DNA from: Streptomyces nymphaeiformis
GTDB lineage: Bacteria; Actinomycetota; Actinomycetes; Streptomycetales; Streptomycetaceae
Length of the DNA stretch: 64,000 bases
Reading direction: 5' to 3'
Assembly (NCBI RefSeq): GCF_014203895.1
Contig: NZ_JACHJY010000004.1
Location: forward strand, 62,001 to 126,000
This document shows, piece after piece, positions 1 through 10,966 of the stretch. The notes beneath the pieces were generated by a model. That model ran no database searches, was not told where the DNA came from, and was given only the letters and a program-made list of their open reading frames with translations. A program made the position numbers and the translations under genes. Every line of letters starts with the position of its first letter. Positions within the stretch are counted from its first letter, which is position 1.

Positions 1-1945
<1,945 letters not shown>

Positions 1946-1990
1946 CCATACGGAGCGATGACGCCCCGTCCCTCCTGCCCGTAGGTAAAT

Positions 1991-2014
1991 GCTGCTGTGA
2001 GAGCTGCTGTGTGA
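1991..2014. repeat. short direct repeat in the ftsH leader
   Basis: GCTGCTGTGA occurs at 1991-2000 and again at 2003-2012, two bases apart, 45 bp before the ftsH start. It lies in the only sizeable gap of the tilS-hpt-ftsH unit and could be part of an ftsH promoter or operator. No function can be assigned from sequence. Confidence 0.4.
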
Positions 2015-2116
2015 AAAAGCTGTTCTTCGGACGGTACCTCAGCATCGTCGCCCGCGACCGCCTTCCCGTGGTTCAACGGAGGGAAGGCGGTGCGGGTTCC
2101 CCGTGAGGCGGGGGTC

Positions 2117-2671
2117 TCAGCCGCCGTAGACGTGCGGGGCGAGCGTGCCGACGAACGGAAGGTTCCGGTACTTCTCGGCGTAGTCGAGGCCGTAGCCGAC
2201 GACGAACTCGTTGGGGATGTCGAAGCCGATCCACTTGACGTCGATGGCGACCTTCGCGGCTTCGGGCTTGCGCAGGAGGGTGACCACATCGAGGGAGGCG
2301 GGTTCGCGCGAGCCGAGGTTCGACAGCAGCCAGGACAGGGTCAGGCCGGAGTCGATGATGTCCTCGACGATCAGGACGTGCTTGCCCTTGATGTCGGTGT
2401 CGAGGTCCTTGAGGATCCGTACGACGCCGGAGGACTGGGTGCCTGCTCCGTAGGAGGAGACGGCCATCCAGTCCATGGTGACGGGGGTGGAAAGGGCGCG
2501 AGCCAGATCCGCCATCACCATCACGGCGCCCTTGAGGACGCCGACGATGAGCAGGTCCTTGCCCGCGTATTCCGCGTCGATCTTCGCGGCCAGCTCTGCC
2601 AGCTTGGCGTCGATCTCTTCCTTGGTGATGAGCACCGACTGGAGGTCGGTGCCCATGTCCTTCTCGTTCAC
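2117..2671 (-). CDS. hpt: hypoxanthine phosphoribosyltransferase
   Basis: Purine salvage enzyme that transfers phosphoribose from PRPP to hypoxanthine (and guanine); cytoplasmic. The PRPP-binding signature is clear in [17 protein letters not shown], and [15 protein letters not shown] and the C-terminal [17 protein letters not shown] segments are typical of the family. At about 184 aa it has normal length. The start is uncertain: GTG at 2671 is used, with GTG at 2680 and ATG at 2656 as alternatives, and none has a strong ribosome-binding site. It begins 17-26 bases after the tilS stop, so the two genes are probably co-transcribed and coupled, the usual arrangement in actinobacteria. Confidence 0.95.
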   Translation of the reverse strand: MNEKDMGTDLQSVLITKEEIDAKLAELAAKIDAEYAGKDLLIVGVLKGAVMVMADLARALSTPVTMDWMAVSSYGAGTQSSGVVRILKDLDTDIKGKHVLIVEDIIDSGLTLSWLLSNLGSREPASLDVVTLLRKPEAAKVAIDVKWIGFDIPNEFVVGYGLDYAEKYRNLPFVGTLAPHVYGG

Positions 2672-2697
2672 CCGGGTCACTTTCGTTGCAGCGTGCG

Positions 2698-3696
2698 TCA
2701 GCCTTGCCGGATGACCAGTCTGCCACCCTGGCGGCGGGCTTCGACGCGGCCGGGCAGGTTGATGGCTCCCTGGCCGCGCCATCCGGTGATGAGCCGGTCG
2801 ACTTCTTCGATGTGGCGGGCGAAGAGGGAGCCGGCGGGGGCGCCCTCGGCGATGACGGCGCGGCGCAGGACGCGGCGGCGTACGGCGGGGGGCAGGCCGA
2901 AGAGTTTGGCGCATTCGAGGGTGCCCGCCTCGTCGCGTACGGCGGTCTCGGCGTCGGCGGCCCAGGTGTCGAGGGCGTCGGCGTCGTCGCGGGAGAGTTG
3001 GGCCGTTCGGGCGAGGGCTTCGACGACGCCCTTGCCGAGGGCCTTCTCGAGGGCGGGGAGGCCTTCGTGGCGGAGCCGGGAGCGGGTGTAGGCGGGGTCG
3101 CTGTTGTGGGGGTCGTCCCAGACGGCGAGTTCCTGGGCGATGCAGGCCTTGCGGACGGTCTGGCGGTCGAGCTGGAGGAAGGGGCGCCGGTAGCGGCCGG
3201 AGGTGCCGGAGACGGCGGCCATGCCGGAGAGGGAGCGGATGCCGGAGCCGCGGGCGAGGCCGAGGAGGACGGTCTCGGCCTGGTCGTCGCGGGTGTGGCC
3301 GAGGAGGATCGCGGTGGCGCCGTGGCGGGCCGCGGCGGCGTCGAGGGCGGTGTACCGGGCGTCGCGTGCGGCGGCCTCGGGTCCTCCTTCGCGGCCGACG
3401 GTGACGGCGACGGCCTCGGCGGGGGTGAGGCCGAGGGCGGTCATGCGTCCGGCGACCTCGGCGGCCCGGGTGTCGGAGCCGTCCTGGAGGCCGTGGTCGA
3501 CGGTGATGCCGCCGGCGCGTACGGGGAGTTTGCGGGCCTCGAAGGCGAGGGCGGAGGCGAGCGCCATGGAGTCGGCGCCTCCGGAGCAGGCGACGAGTAC
3601 GAGCGGTTCGGTTCCGGTCGTGTCGTCGGTGATGACGTCGTGGAGTACGCGGCGGACCGCCAGGCGTATCGCCGCGACCGCAGGATGGGGACCCAT
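2698..3696 (-). CDS. tilS: tRNA(Ile)-lysidine synthase
   Basis: Converts C34 of tRNA-Ile(CAU) to lysidine using ATP and lysine, switching both codon and amino-acid identity; essential in most bacteria. The N-type ATP pyrophosphatase P-loop SGGADS lies at residues 38-43, followed by the ATPase core with [21 protein letters not shown]. The C-terminal part is short, giving 332 aa, as usual for actinobacterial TilS. The ATG at 3696 has an AAGGG about 9 bases upstream. First gene of the tilS-hpt-ftsH group; the 208-bp gap upstream to the metallohydrolase gene has no gene-like frame. Confidence 0.95.
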   Translation of the reverse strand: MGPHPAVAAIRLAVRRVLHDVITDDTTGTEPLVLVACSGGADSMALASALAFEARKLPVRAGGITVDHGLQDGSDTRAAEVAGRMTALGLTPAEAVAVTVGREGGPEAAARDARYTALDAAAARHGATAILLGHTRDDQAETVLLGLARGSGIRSLSGMAAVSGTSGRYRRPFLQLDRQTVRKACIAQELAVWDDPHNSDPAYTRSRLRHEGLPALEKALGKGVVEALARTAQLSRDDADALDTWAADAETAVRDEAGTLECAKLFGLPPAVRRRVLRRAVIAEGAPAGSLFARHIEEVDRLITGWRGQGAINLPGRVEARRQGGRLVIRQG

Positions 3697-3904
3697 GTCC
3701 GGTGCCCTTCGTGATGGGGGTGGGGTGCCTCGGTCGGTGTCTTAACGGTCGGAAAGGGGGGTTCGGTCACTCAGAGTGCGTCGATGGTGACAGAAACCCG
3801 GCCGTTACCCGAGCATTGCACGCCTCACCCCATGCCCAGGGTCCCTCGGATGGGTGATTGGCGGGTTGTTCTCAGGTGTTCCTGTGTCGTGTGCCGCATC
3901 CGCC

Positions 3905-5044
3905 TCAGGAGTCTGCCTTACGGTGCACCCTCGCGATCCAGTCGGCGGGTGCGGCGATCTCGGTCTTGGTGGGGAGGGTGTTGGGGGAGGTCCAGACGCG
4001 GTTGAAGCCGTCCATGCCGACCTGGTCGACGACGGCGCGGACGAAGCGTTCGCCGTCGCGGTACTGGCGGAGTTTGGCGTCGAGGCCGAGGAGCCGGCGC
4101 AGGGCGAGGTCGAGGCGGGAGGCGCCGCGGGCGCGGCGGGCCTGGAACTTCTCGCGGATCTCGGCGACGGAGGGGACGACCTGGGGTCCGACGCCGTCCA
4201 TGACGTAGTCGGCGTGGCCTTCGAGGAGGGACATGACGGCGGTGAGGCGGCTGAGGATCTCGCGTTGTTCGGGGGTCTGGACGAGTTCGACGAGGGAGGG
4301 GGAGGGTTCGCCCTCCTCGCCTTCGGGGCGGCCGCCGGCGAGGGTCTGGGCGGCGTCGCGGAGGCGTTCGACGACGGTGCCGGGGTCGACGTCGGTGGCG
4401 GCGAGGAACGACTGGATCTCGCCCTGGAGGTGGTCGCGGAGCCAGGGGACGGCGGTGAACTGGGTGCGGTGGGTCTCTTCGTGGAGGCAGACCCAGAGCC
4501 GGAAGTCGTGCGGGGTGACGTCGAGTTCGCGCTCGACGTGGACGATGTTGGGGGCGACGAGGAGGAGGCGTCCGCCGCCGTCGGCTCCGGCGGGGAGGTC
4601 GCGGGTGGCGGGGGCGAAGGTCTCGTACTGGCCGAGGATGCGGGAGGCGAGGAAGGACAGCAGCATGCCGAGTTCGACGCCGGTGACCTTGCCGCCGACG
4701 GTGCCGAGGAGGGCGTTGCCGGGGGTGGTGGCGCGGCGTTCCTGCATCTTGCCGAGGAGCGGGGTGAGGAGTTCGCGGAAGCCGGCGACGTTGGCCTTGA
4801 TCCAGCCGGCGCGGTCGACGACGAGGACGGGTGTGTCGTGCGGTTCGGCGCCTTCGGGGATCATCCGGGTGTAGGCGCGGACGTGTTCTTCGGAGGCCTT
4901 GGCGTGTCTGCGGAGTTCGGCGACGACCTCGCGGGCCTCGTCGCGGCTGACTTCGGGTCCGGGCCGCACGAGGCGGGTCGCGGTCGCGACCGCGAGGTTC
5001 CAGTCGACCATCCCGGATGTGCCTGCGCCACCGATGCTCGTCAT
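3905..5044 (-). CDS. zinc-dependent metallohydrolase family protein (zincin-like)
   Basis: 379-aa protein of the actinobacterial family often labelled 'putative hydrolase' or 'coenzyme F420 biosynthesis-associated'. A zincin motif LHEETH is visible near residues 187-191, with helical, charged surroundings (DFRLWVCLHEETHRTQF). No signal peptide is visible, so it is probably cytoplasmic. Substrate and partners are not known to me. The ATG at 5044 opens MTSIGGAGTSG; a later ATG (MVDWNLAVA) is possible because the upstream ribosome site is weak. It lies 59 bases downstream of dacB on the same strand and is probably read with it. Function is inferred from the motif only. Confidence 0.85.
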   Translation of the reverse strand: MTSIGGAGTSGMVDWNLAVATATRLVRPGPEVSRDEAREVVAELRRHAKASEEHVRAYTRMIPEGAEPHDTPVLVVDRAGWIKANVAGFRELLTPLLGKMQERRATTPGNALLGTVGGKVTGVELGMLLSFLASRILGQYETFAPATRDLPAGADGGGRLLLVAPNIVHVERELDVTPHDFRLWVCLHEETHRTQFTAVPWLRDHLQGEIQSFLAATDVDPGTVVERLRDAAQTLAGGRPEGEEGEPSPSLVELVQTPEQREILSRLTAVMSLLEGHADYVMDGVGPQVVPSVAEIREKFQARRARGASRLDLALRRLLGLDAKLRQYRDGERFVRAVVDQVGMDGFNRVWTSPNTLPTKTEIAAPADWIARVHRKADS

Positions 5045-5103
5045 GCGTCAACCGTACGGGCTCGGGGCCTGTTCGGTGAGGGTTCGATGGGGGGTGTGTG
5101 GGG

Positions 5104-6504
5104 TCACTTCCTGCCGGCGAGGGCGGCGGAGAGGCGGTCGAGGGCGGGCTGTGCCTCGTACGGGGAGGAGGTGCGGCCGGCGAGGAACGCGAAGGCGAGG
5201 AGGCGTCCGTCGGGGGTGACGACGGTTCCGGCGAGTGTGTTGACGCCGGTGAGGGTGCCGGTCTTGGCGCGGACGAGTCCGGCGCCCGCGGTGGCGGGGC
5301 CGGTGTCGAAGCGGCCGGCGAGGGTGCCGGTGAAGCCGCCGACGGGCAGTCCGGTGAGGAGGGGCCGCAGGTCGGGGTGGGCGGGGTCGGCGGCGCGGGT
5401 GAGGAGTCCGGTGAGGAGGGCGGCGGAGACGCGGTCGCGGCGGTCGAGTCCGCTGCCGTCGGCGAAGCGGGCTCCTGCGACGGGGAGGCCGAGTCGGGCG
5501 AGTTCGTCGCGTACGGCCTTCTGGGCGCCCTGGAAGCTCGCGGGCTGTCTGCGGGCGAGGGCGGTCTGGCGGGCGAGGGCTTCGGCGAGGTCGTTGTCGC
5601 TGTGGGTGAGGGTGTGCTCGACGAGGTCGGCGAGGGGTGCGGATTCGGTACGGGCGAGGGGGGTGGTCCTGGGGGTGGGGCCGGGGGCGGGCGTTCCGGT
5701 GATCTTGATGCCGGCCCGGGTGAGGAGGTCGGCGAAGGCGGTGGCGGTGTCGCCGGCGGGGTCGGCGGTGCGGGGGGCGGGGCCGCTCGGGCTGTCGTCG
5801 AGGCGTCCTTCGCGGGTCATGAGGGCGACGACGGGGGCGAGGTTCTCGTTGGGGCCGATCGGGTGGAGTGCGGGGCCGCGGTAGAGGCTCGTGTCGTAGG
5901 CGAGGCGTACGGAGGTGTGGCCGCGGGCCTTGAGGGCGCGGGCGGTGTCGGCGGCGAGGGCCTTGAGGCGGGCCGGGTCGAGGGTGGGGTCGCCGCCGCC
6001 GGTGAGGGTGATGCTCGTGCCGTCGGGGCCGGCGGTGACGGTGGTGGGGATGCGGTGGTCGGGGCCGAGGGCGGAGAGCGCGGCGGCGGTGGTGGCGATC
6101 TTGACGGTGGAGGCGGGGGTCATGGGGGTGCCGGCGCCTTCGCCGTACAGCTGCTTGCCGGTGGTGGTGTCGACGACGGAGGCGGTGCGGAGCGGGCCGA
6201 GGCCGGGGTCGGCGAGGAGCGGTACGAGGACGGCGGCGAGGTCGGCGGCGCGCCCGGCGGCGGGGGCGTGCAGGGCGGTGAGGACGCCGGGGGCGCTGGG
6301 GGCGGGCGCGGGGCGGCGGGGTGGTGCGGGGGCGGCGGACGGGGCGTGATGCGTGCCACCCGTCGTATGGGCGGCGGCGCGGGCCCGCTCGGCCGTACGC
6401 TGGCCACCGTCCCATGGTCCGGCCGCGGTCACCGCGGCGGCGGCCAGGGCGAGACCAAGGGCGGCGGAGCCCGCCGTGAACTGCCACGTTCCCGGCTCCG
6501 GCAT
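5104..6504 (-). CDS. dacB: D-alanyl-D-alanine carboxypeptidase/endopeptidase (PBP4 family)
   Basis: Peptidoglycan-trimming penicillin-binding protein, exported or membrane-anchored. The N-terminus (MPEPGTWQFTAGSAALGLALAAAAVTAA) is a signal or anchor helix. All three active-site motifs are visible: SxxK in TPASTVKIAT (about residue 131), SDN in HSDNDLAEAL (about 300) and KTG in VRAKTGTLTG (about 414). The long insert between the first two motifs is typical of class C low-molecular-mass PBPs. The ATG at 6504 is preferred over an upstream in-frame start because AAAGGGG sits ten bases before it. It diverges from ppa across about 100 bp and leads into the metallohydrolase gene. Confidence 0.93.
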   Translation of the reverse strand: MPEPGTWQFTAGSAALGLALAAAAVTAAGPWDGGQRTAERARAAAHTTGGTHHAPSAAPAPPRRPAPAPSAPGVLTALHAPAAGRAADLAAVLVPLLADPGLGPLRTASVVDTTTGKQLYGEGAGTPMTPASTVKIATTAAALSALGPDHRIPTTVTAGPDGTSITLTGGGDPTLDPARLKALAADTARALKARGHTSVRLAYDTSLYRGPALHPIGPNENLAPVVALMTREGRLDDSPSGPAPRTADPAGDTATAFADLLTRAGIKITGTPAPGPTPRTTPLARTESAPLADLVEHTLTHSDNDLAEALARQTALARRQPASFQGAQKAVRDELARLGLPVAGARFADGSGLDRRDRVSAALLTGLLTRAADPAHPDLRPLLTGLPVGGFTGTLAGRFDTGPATAGAGLVRAKTGTLTGVNTLAGTVVTPDGRLLAFAFLAGRTSSPYEAQPALDRLSAALAGRK

Positions 6505-6606
6505 TGCTGACCAGCCCCTTTCGCGATCACACACGTGCGTGAGGGACACTTAATCACCGCGCGTCGTCGCGAGCATTCACTTGTGTTGATTCAGGAGGAG
6601 CCACCC

Positions 6607-7098
6607 GTGGAGTTCGACGTTCTCATCGAGATCCCCAAGGGATCGCGGAACAAGTACGAGGTCGACCACGAGACCGGCCGCATCCGTCTGGACCGTCGCC
6701 TCTTCACGTCGACGGCCTACCCGACCGACTACGGCTATGTCGAGAACACCCTCGGCGAGGACGGCGACCCGCTGGACGCGCTCGTCATCCTCGACGAGCC
6801 GACCTTCCCGGGTTGCCTCATCAAGTGCCGCGCCATCGGCATGTTCCGCATGACGGACGAGGCCGGCGGCGACGACAAGCTGCTGTGCGTGCCGGCGACG
6901 GACCCGCGCATGGAGCACCTGCGGGACATCCACCACGTGGCCGAGTTCGACCGCCTGGAGATCCAGCACTTCTTCGAGGTCTACAAGGACCTGGAGCCGG
7001 GCAAGTCGGTCGAGGGTGCCGACTGGGTCGGTCGCGCCGAGGCCGAGGCCGAGATCGAGAAGTCGTACCAGCGCGCCAAGGAGCAGGGCGGCCACTGA
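6607..7098 (+). CDS. ppa: inorganic pyrophosphatase
   Basis: Family I soluble pyrophosphatase that hydrolyses PPi to phosphate and pulls biosynthetic reactions forward. From the GTG at 6607 the protein is 163 aa, a normal length: [24 protein letters not shown], with the metal-binding signature [10 protein letters not shown] at residues 52-61. The start is fixed by AGGAGG at 6592-6597. The frame stays open upstream, but that stretch lacks coding character. Transcription ends at the strong hairpin at 7122-7153. Confidence 0.97.
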   Translation: MEFDVLIEIPKGSRNKYEVDHETGRIRLDRRLFTSTAYPTDYGYVENTLGEDGDPLDALVILDEPTFPGCLIKCRAIGMFRMTDEAGGDDKLLCVPATDPRMEHLRDIHHVAEFDRLEIQHFFEVYKDLEPGKSVEGADWVGRAEAEAEIEKSYQRAKEQGGH

Positions 7099-7121
7099 GC
7101 CCCTGATCCCTTGATCGTCTG

Positions 7122-7153
7122 AAGGCGGTGCACCTCTTGGGGTGCACCGCCTT
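7122..7153 (+). terminator. intrinsic-type terminator of ppa
   Basis: Perfect 13-bp inverted repeat AAGGCGGTGCACC with a six-base loop, 24 bases after the ppa stop, followed by TTTCGCG rather than a long T run, as is common in Streptomyces. It rules out the GTG at 7128, which lies inside the stem, as a start for the next gene. Confidence 0.9.
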
Positions 7154-7214
7154 TCGCGCATCCGTCGGACCTTCATACTGGAATCCAGGATTCCCCGGGG
7201 ATGAGGCGGAGAGC

Positions 7215-8867
7215 GTGGTGGCGGAGCCGGAGGACGGTGTTCCTGAGGACCGGAAGCCGCAGTCGGACGAGGCGCGGAGCGCGTTCGTGCCTCCGGCCGG
7301 GGTGGAGCAGCCCGCGCCGCCGGAGGAGGAGCATCCGACCTCCGAGTTCGCCCTTCCGCCGGGTCTGACGCCGGAGCCGCCGCAGGAGCCGGAGGGTTCG
7401 GCGTTCGCTCCGCCGGCGACGTACTCGGCGAAGAGTTCTCCTCCGGCGTTCACGCCGGCGTACGGGGTGCCGTTGGTGCGGCTTCCGCAGGACGCGCCGT
7501 GGCAGGACCGGATGCGGACGATGCTGCGGCTGCCGGTGGGTGAGCGGCCGGTGCCGGAGGCGCCGCGCAAGGAGGACGAGTCGGGGCCTTCGGTGCCGCG
7601 TGTGCTCGACCTGACGCTGCGCATCGGTGAGCTGCTGCTCGCGGGCGGGGAGGGTGCGGAGGACGTCGAGGCGGCGATGTTCGCGATCTGCCGTTCGTAC
7701 GGGCTCGACCGGGTGGAGCCGACGGTCACGTTCACCCTGCTGTCCGTCACGTATCAGCCGTCGCTGGTGGACGATCCGATCACGGCGAACCGGACGGTGC
7801 GGCGCCGGGGTACGGACTACACGCGGCTTGCGGCCGTGTACCAGCTGCTTTCGGACATCAACGCGCAGGCGCACGAGGTGACGCCCGAGGAGGCGTACCG
7901 GCGGCTGGCGGAGATCCGGCGGAACCGGCATCCGTATCCGGGCTGGGTACTGACGGCGGCGGCCGGTGTGCTGGCCGGAGCGGCGTCGGTGCTGCTGGGC
8001 GGTGGTGCGACGGTGTTCTTCGTGGCGGCGCTCGGCGCGGTCCTGGGTGACCGGTTGGCGTGGCTGTTCGCGGGGCGGGGGATGCCGGAGTTCTACCAGT
8101 TCCTGGTGGCGGCGATGCCGCCGGCGGCGATGGGGGTGCTCCTGACGCTGCTGCACGCGGAGCTGCTGCCGTCGGCGGTGATCACGGGTGGTCTGTTCGC
8201 GCTGATTCCGGGGCGGGCGCTCGTGGCGGCGGTGCAGGACGGTCTGACCGGTTTCTACATCACGGCCTCGGCGCGGCTCCTGGAGGTCGCGTACTTCTTC
8301 GTGGCGATCGTGGTGGGCGTGCTGTCGGTGCTGTACATCGCGGTGCAGTTCGACGCGCAGCTGAACCCGGAGGGGCTGCTGCGGCCGGTGGAGCGGCCGG
8401 TGGTGCAGATCCTGGCGTCGATGGTGCTGTGCGCGACGTTCGCGATCCTGTTGCAGCAGTCGCGGTCGACGGTGCTGTTCGCGACGCTGAACGGCGGGGT
8501 GGCGTGGGTGATCTACGCGTCGATATCGGTGACCGCGGGGGGTTCGGCGGTGATGGCGACGGCGGTGGCGGCCGGGCTCGTGGGCCTGTTCGGGCAGCTG
8601 ATCGCCCGCTATCACCACACGTCGTCGCTGCCGTACGTGACGGCGGCGATCGGGCCGCTGCTGCCCGGTTCCGCGACGTACTTCGGGGTGCTCGCGATCG
8701 CGCAGAACAATCTGGACCAGGGCTTCACGTCGCTGGCGAAGGCGGCGGCGCTCGCGCTGGCGATCGCGATCGGCGTGAACCTGGGGAGCGAGCTGGCCCG
8801 GCTGTTCATGCAGGCCCCGGGCGCGGCGGCGGCGCGGCGCGCGGCGAAGCGCACCCGGGGTTTCTAG
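7215..8867 (+). CDS. threonine/serine exporter family membrane protein (ThrE/DUF1212 type)
   Basis: Membrane protein of about 550 aa. Residues 1-120 are acidic and proline-rich with no clear fold. Residues about 126-235 (RVLDLTLRIGELLLAGGEGAEDVEAAM) match the soluble start of the DUF1212/ThrE family. About ten hydrophobic helices follow, with HTSSLPYVTAAIGPLLPGSATYFG near the end. In Corynebacterium this family exports threonine and serine; here the substrate is only inferred. Tandem GTG codons at 7215 and 7218 are the likely start, since the longer frame begins inside the ppa terminator. Its stop is nine bases from the convergent dedA stop. Confidence 0.85.
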   Translation: MVAEPEDGVPEDRKPQSDEARSAFVPPAGVEQPAPPEEEHPTSEFALPPGLTPEPPQEPEGSAFAPPATYSAKSSPPAFTPAYGVPLVRLPQDAPWQDRMRTMLRLPVGERPVPEAPRKEDESGPSVPRVLDLTLRIGELLLAGGEGAEDVEAAMFAICRSYGLDRVEPTVTFTLLSVTYQPSLVDDPITANRTVRRRGTDYTRLAAVYQLLSDINAQAHEVTPEEAYRRLAEIRRNRHPYPGWVLTAAAGVLAGAASVLLGGGATVFFVAALGAVLGDRLAWLFAGRGMPEFYQFLVAAMPPAAMGVLLTLLHAELLPSAVITGGLFALIPGRALVAAVQDGLTGFYITASARLLEVAYFFVAIVVGVLSVLYIAVQFDAQLNPEGLLRPVERPVVQILASMVLCATFAILLQQSRSTVLFATLNGGVAWVIYASISVTAGGSAVMATAVAAGLVGLFGQLIARYHHTSSLPYVTAAIGPLLPGSATYFGVLAIAQNNLDQGFTSLAKAAALALAIAIGVNLGSELARLFMQAPGAAAARRAAKRTRGF

Positions 8868-8876
8868 GGGTACGGA

Positions 8877-9581
8877 CTACCGCTTGGCGTGGCGGCCGCG
8901 GGAGCCGCCCGGCGGGTTCGGGGTGCCGGGGGCGTCGTGGTCGCTGTGCGACGGGTTCTTCTTCGCGTGGGAGCGGGCGCGGAGGAACTCGATCGCGACC
9001 GGGATCACGGAGATCAGGACGATCCCGACGAGGATCAGCTCGATGTGCTTGTGGACGAAGTCGACGTTGCCGAGGGAGGCGCCGAGCAGGGTCACGCCCG
9101 CGCCCCACAGCATGCCGCCGATGAGGTTGAAGATGATGAACGAGCGGTAGTTCATCCGGCTGACGCCGGCGATGATCGGCGTGAACGTGCGGACGATGGG
9201 CACGAAGCGGGCGAGGATCAGCGACTTGGGGCCGTGCTTCTCGAAGAAGGCGTGCGCCTTCTCGATGTTCTCCTGCTTGAACAGCTTGGAGTCGGGGCGC
9301 TTGAAGAGGGACGGGCCGACCTTGCGGCCGAAGAGGTAGCCGACCTGGTCGCCGAGGACGGCGGCGGCCACGACCAGGGTGCACACCATCCACAGCGGCG
9401 TGTCCAGCTTGTTCGTGGTGACGAGCAGGCCGGTCGTGAAGAGCAGCGAGTCGCCGGGCAGGAAGAACCCGATGAGGAGTCCGGACTCGGCGAAGACGAT
9501 GACGAGGACACCGATCAGACCAAAGGTCTGGATCAGATGGTCCGGGTCCAGCCAGCTCGGTCCGAGGGCAAGCGTGTTCAC
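8877..9581 (-). CDS. DedA family integral membrane protein
   Basis: 234-aa member of the DedA/SNARE-associated family. It has five or six hydrophobic segments and the characteristic block AESGLLIGFFLPGDSLLFTTG. The conserved arginines are present in ILARFVPIVRTFTPIIAGVSRMNYRSF, and the tail is basic and proline-rich. Family members are implicated in lipid flipping and in envelope homeostasis under pH or antimicrobial stress. The GTG at 9581 (VNTLALGPSWLDP) is chosen. The frame upstream reads through repeated GC-rich hairpins and has no coding character. Confidence 0.9.
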   Translation of the reverse strand: MNTLALGPSWLDPDHLIQTFGLIGVLVIVFAESGLLIGFFLPGDSLLFTTGLLVTTNKLDTPLWMVCTLVVAAAVLGDQVGYLFGRKVGPSLFKRPDSKLFKQENIEKAHAFFEKHGPKSLILARFVPIVRTFTPIIAGVSRMNYRSFIIFNLIGGMLWGAGVTLLGASLGNVDFVHKHIELILVGIVLISVIPVAIEFLRARSHAKKNPSHSDHDAPGTPNPPGGSRGRHAKR

Positions 9582-9624
9582 GGGCTTCCGGGCTCCTGCG
9601 GTCGGTGGGGGCTTGGGGACGACT

Positions 9625-9686
9625 GCCCCACGGCGTGGGAACGACAGCCCCACGGCGTGGGGACGGCCGGCCCCGTGACGTGGGGG
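9625..9686. repeat. three phased hairpin repeats upstream of dedA
   Basis: GCCCCACGGCGTGGG occurs exactly at 9625-9639 and 9647-9661, with a diverged copy GCCCCGTGACGTGGGGG at 9670-9686. The period is 22-23 bp, close to two helical turns. Each copy is itself almost a palindrome (CCACG/CGTGG). They lie 44-105 bp before the dedA start and may be an operator array, an RNA structure in the leader, or a minisatellite. Confidence 0.75.
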
Positions 9687-9798
9687 ACGGCGGCCCCAAG
9701 CTATCAACGTGGGCCGGAGGCGCCCGGTTCCCCCGGCCCTCACGGGATGCGGACCCCGGCCGCGGGCCCGAGGCTTGGGGGTCAGGAGGTGCATGCCG

Positions 9799-10167
9799 AT
9801 GGGCATCGACGAGTACGGGGGCGGTCAGGGGCCGCATCCCGAGGTGCTGGTCGTGACGACGAACGACGTGCCGGGCTTCGAGGTCCGGCAGGTGATCGGT
9901 GAGGTCTTCGGTCTCACGGTCCGCTCCCGCCATCTGGGCAGCCAGATCGGCGCGGGTCTGAAGTCGATGATCGGCGGTGAGCTGAAGGGTCTGACGAAGA
10001 CCCTGGTGCAGACCCGCAACCAGGCGATGGAGCGCTTGGTGGAGCAGGCGAAGGCGCGCGGCGCGAACGCCGTGCTCATGTTCCGCTTCGATGTGACCGA
10101 GGCGGCGGACGTGGGCACGGAGGTGTGCGCGTACGGCACGGCGGTGGTGATCGCGCCGCGCGCCTGA
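9799..10167 (+). CDS. YbjQ family (heavy-metal-binding domain) protein
   Basis: Small 122-aa cytoplasmic protein of the YbjQ/DUF74 family: VLVVTTNDVPGFEVRQVIGEVFGLTVRSRHL, then KALVQTRNQAM-like and AKARGANAVLMFRF segments. These proteins form homopentamers of unknown function; the heavy-metal name rests on weak similarity. Of two in-frame ATGs (9793 and 9799) the second is preferred, because AGGAGG at 9784-9789 is nine bases before it. Its stop is two bases from the convergent tipA-like gene. Confidence 0.88.
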   Translation: MGIDEYGGGQGPHPEVLVVTTNDVPGFEVRQVIGEVFGLTVRSRHLGSQIGAGLKSMIGGELKGLTKTLVQTRNQAMERLVEQAKARGANAVLMFRFDVTEAADVGTEVCAYGTAVVIAPRA

Positions 10168-10169
10168 GT

Positions 10170-10931
10170 TCAGGCCGTCTGCCGTTCGGCGTTCGCCCGG
10201 ACGGACTCCCTGAGGTGTTCGGGGAGGCCGGGGTGGATCGACTCGTAGAACGCGTGGAAGTTCTCGTCGGCGACGTACATCTCCGTGAGCTCCACGTGGG
10301 TCCTCGGGTGGCATGCGAAGAACCAGGTGGTGAGGTGGCGGCGGTGGGCCTCGGCGAGGTCCATCGCCTCCTCGGACCGCGGGTCGCGGCCCTCGTCCAT
10401 CAGGGCGGCGTAGGCGGCGCCCCAGGCGTCGACCTCGTCCTTCATCCGCTGCCAGTCCTCCTTGGAGTACCCGGCGGCGCGCTCCTGGGCCTGCTGGTGG
10501 GAGTACGAGCCGCCCCAGCGGCGGGCGGACTCCTCCGCGTAGCGCTCGGGGTCCTTGTCCCCGAAGACCTCGAACTTCTCCTCGGGTGTGAGGTTGATGC
10601 CCATCTTCTTCGCCTCCATGGCGTGCTCGACGGCCGCCGCCATCCTCTGGAGCTCGCCGATCCGCGCGGTCAGCAGCGTGTGCTGGCGCCGCAGGTGTTC
10701 CTGCGGGTCGGCGTGCGGGTCGTCGAGGAGGACGGCGACCTCTTCGAGGGGGAAGCCGAGCTCCCGGTAGAACAGGATCTGCTGGAGCCGGTCGAGGTCC
10801 GCGTCGTCGTAGCGGCGGTGGCCCGCCGTGCTGCGGCCGCCCGGTGAGAGCAGCCCGATCGCGTCGTAGTGGTGCAGGGTGCGCACCGTGACCCCGGCGA
10901 AGCCGGCCACCTGTCCCACGGAGTAGCCCAT
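10170..10931 (-). CDS. tipA: TipA-type MerR transcriptional regulator
   Basis: 253-aa homologue of the thiopeptide-induced regulator TipAL. The N-terminal winged helix and coil (MGYSVGQVAGFAGVTVRTLHHYD to about residue 110) binds the promoter. The C-terminal TipAS-like ligand domain (about 111-253; GINLTPEEKFEVFG) forms the pocket, and an internal start near residue 110 could give the short TipAS form. Length and numbering match TipAL. Cys207 is kept (FFACHP), but position 214, a cysteine in TipAL as I recall, is Glu here. The ligand may therefore be different or bound non-covalently. It is probably autoregulated through the promoter at 10967-10997. Confidence 0.93.
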   Translation of the reverse strand: MGYSVGQVAGFAGVTVRTLHHYDAIGLLSPGGRSTAGHRRYDDADLDRLQQILFYRELGFPLEEVAVLLDDPHADPQEHLRRQHTLLTARIGELQRMAAAVEHAMEAKKMGINLTPEEKFEVFGDKDPERYAEESARRWGGSYSHQQAQERAAGYSKEDWQRMKDEVDAWGAAYAALMDEGRDPRSEEAMDLAEAHRRHLTTWFFACHPRTHVELTEMYVADENFHAFYESIHPGLPEHLRESVRANAERQTA

Positions 10932-10966
10932 CGGCCGTCCGCCCTTTCTCTGTCGGTACGCCGTTC

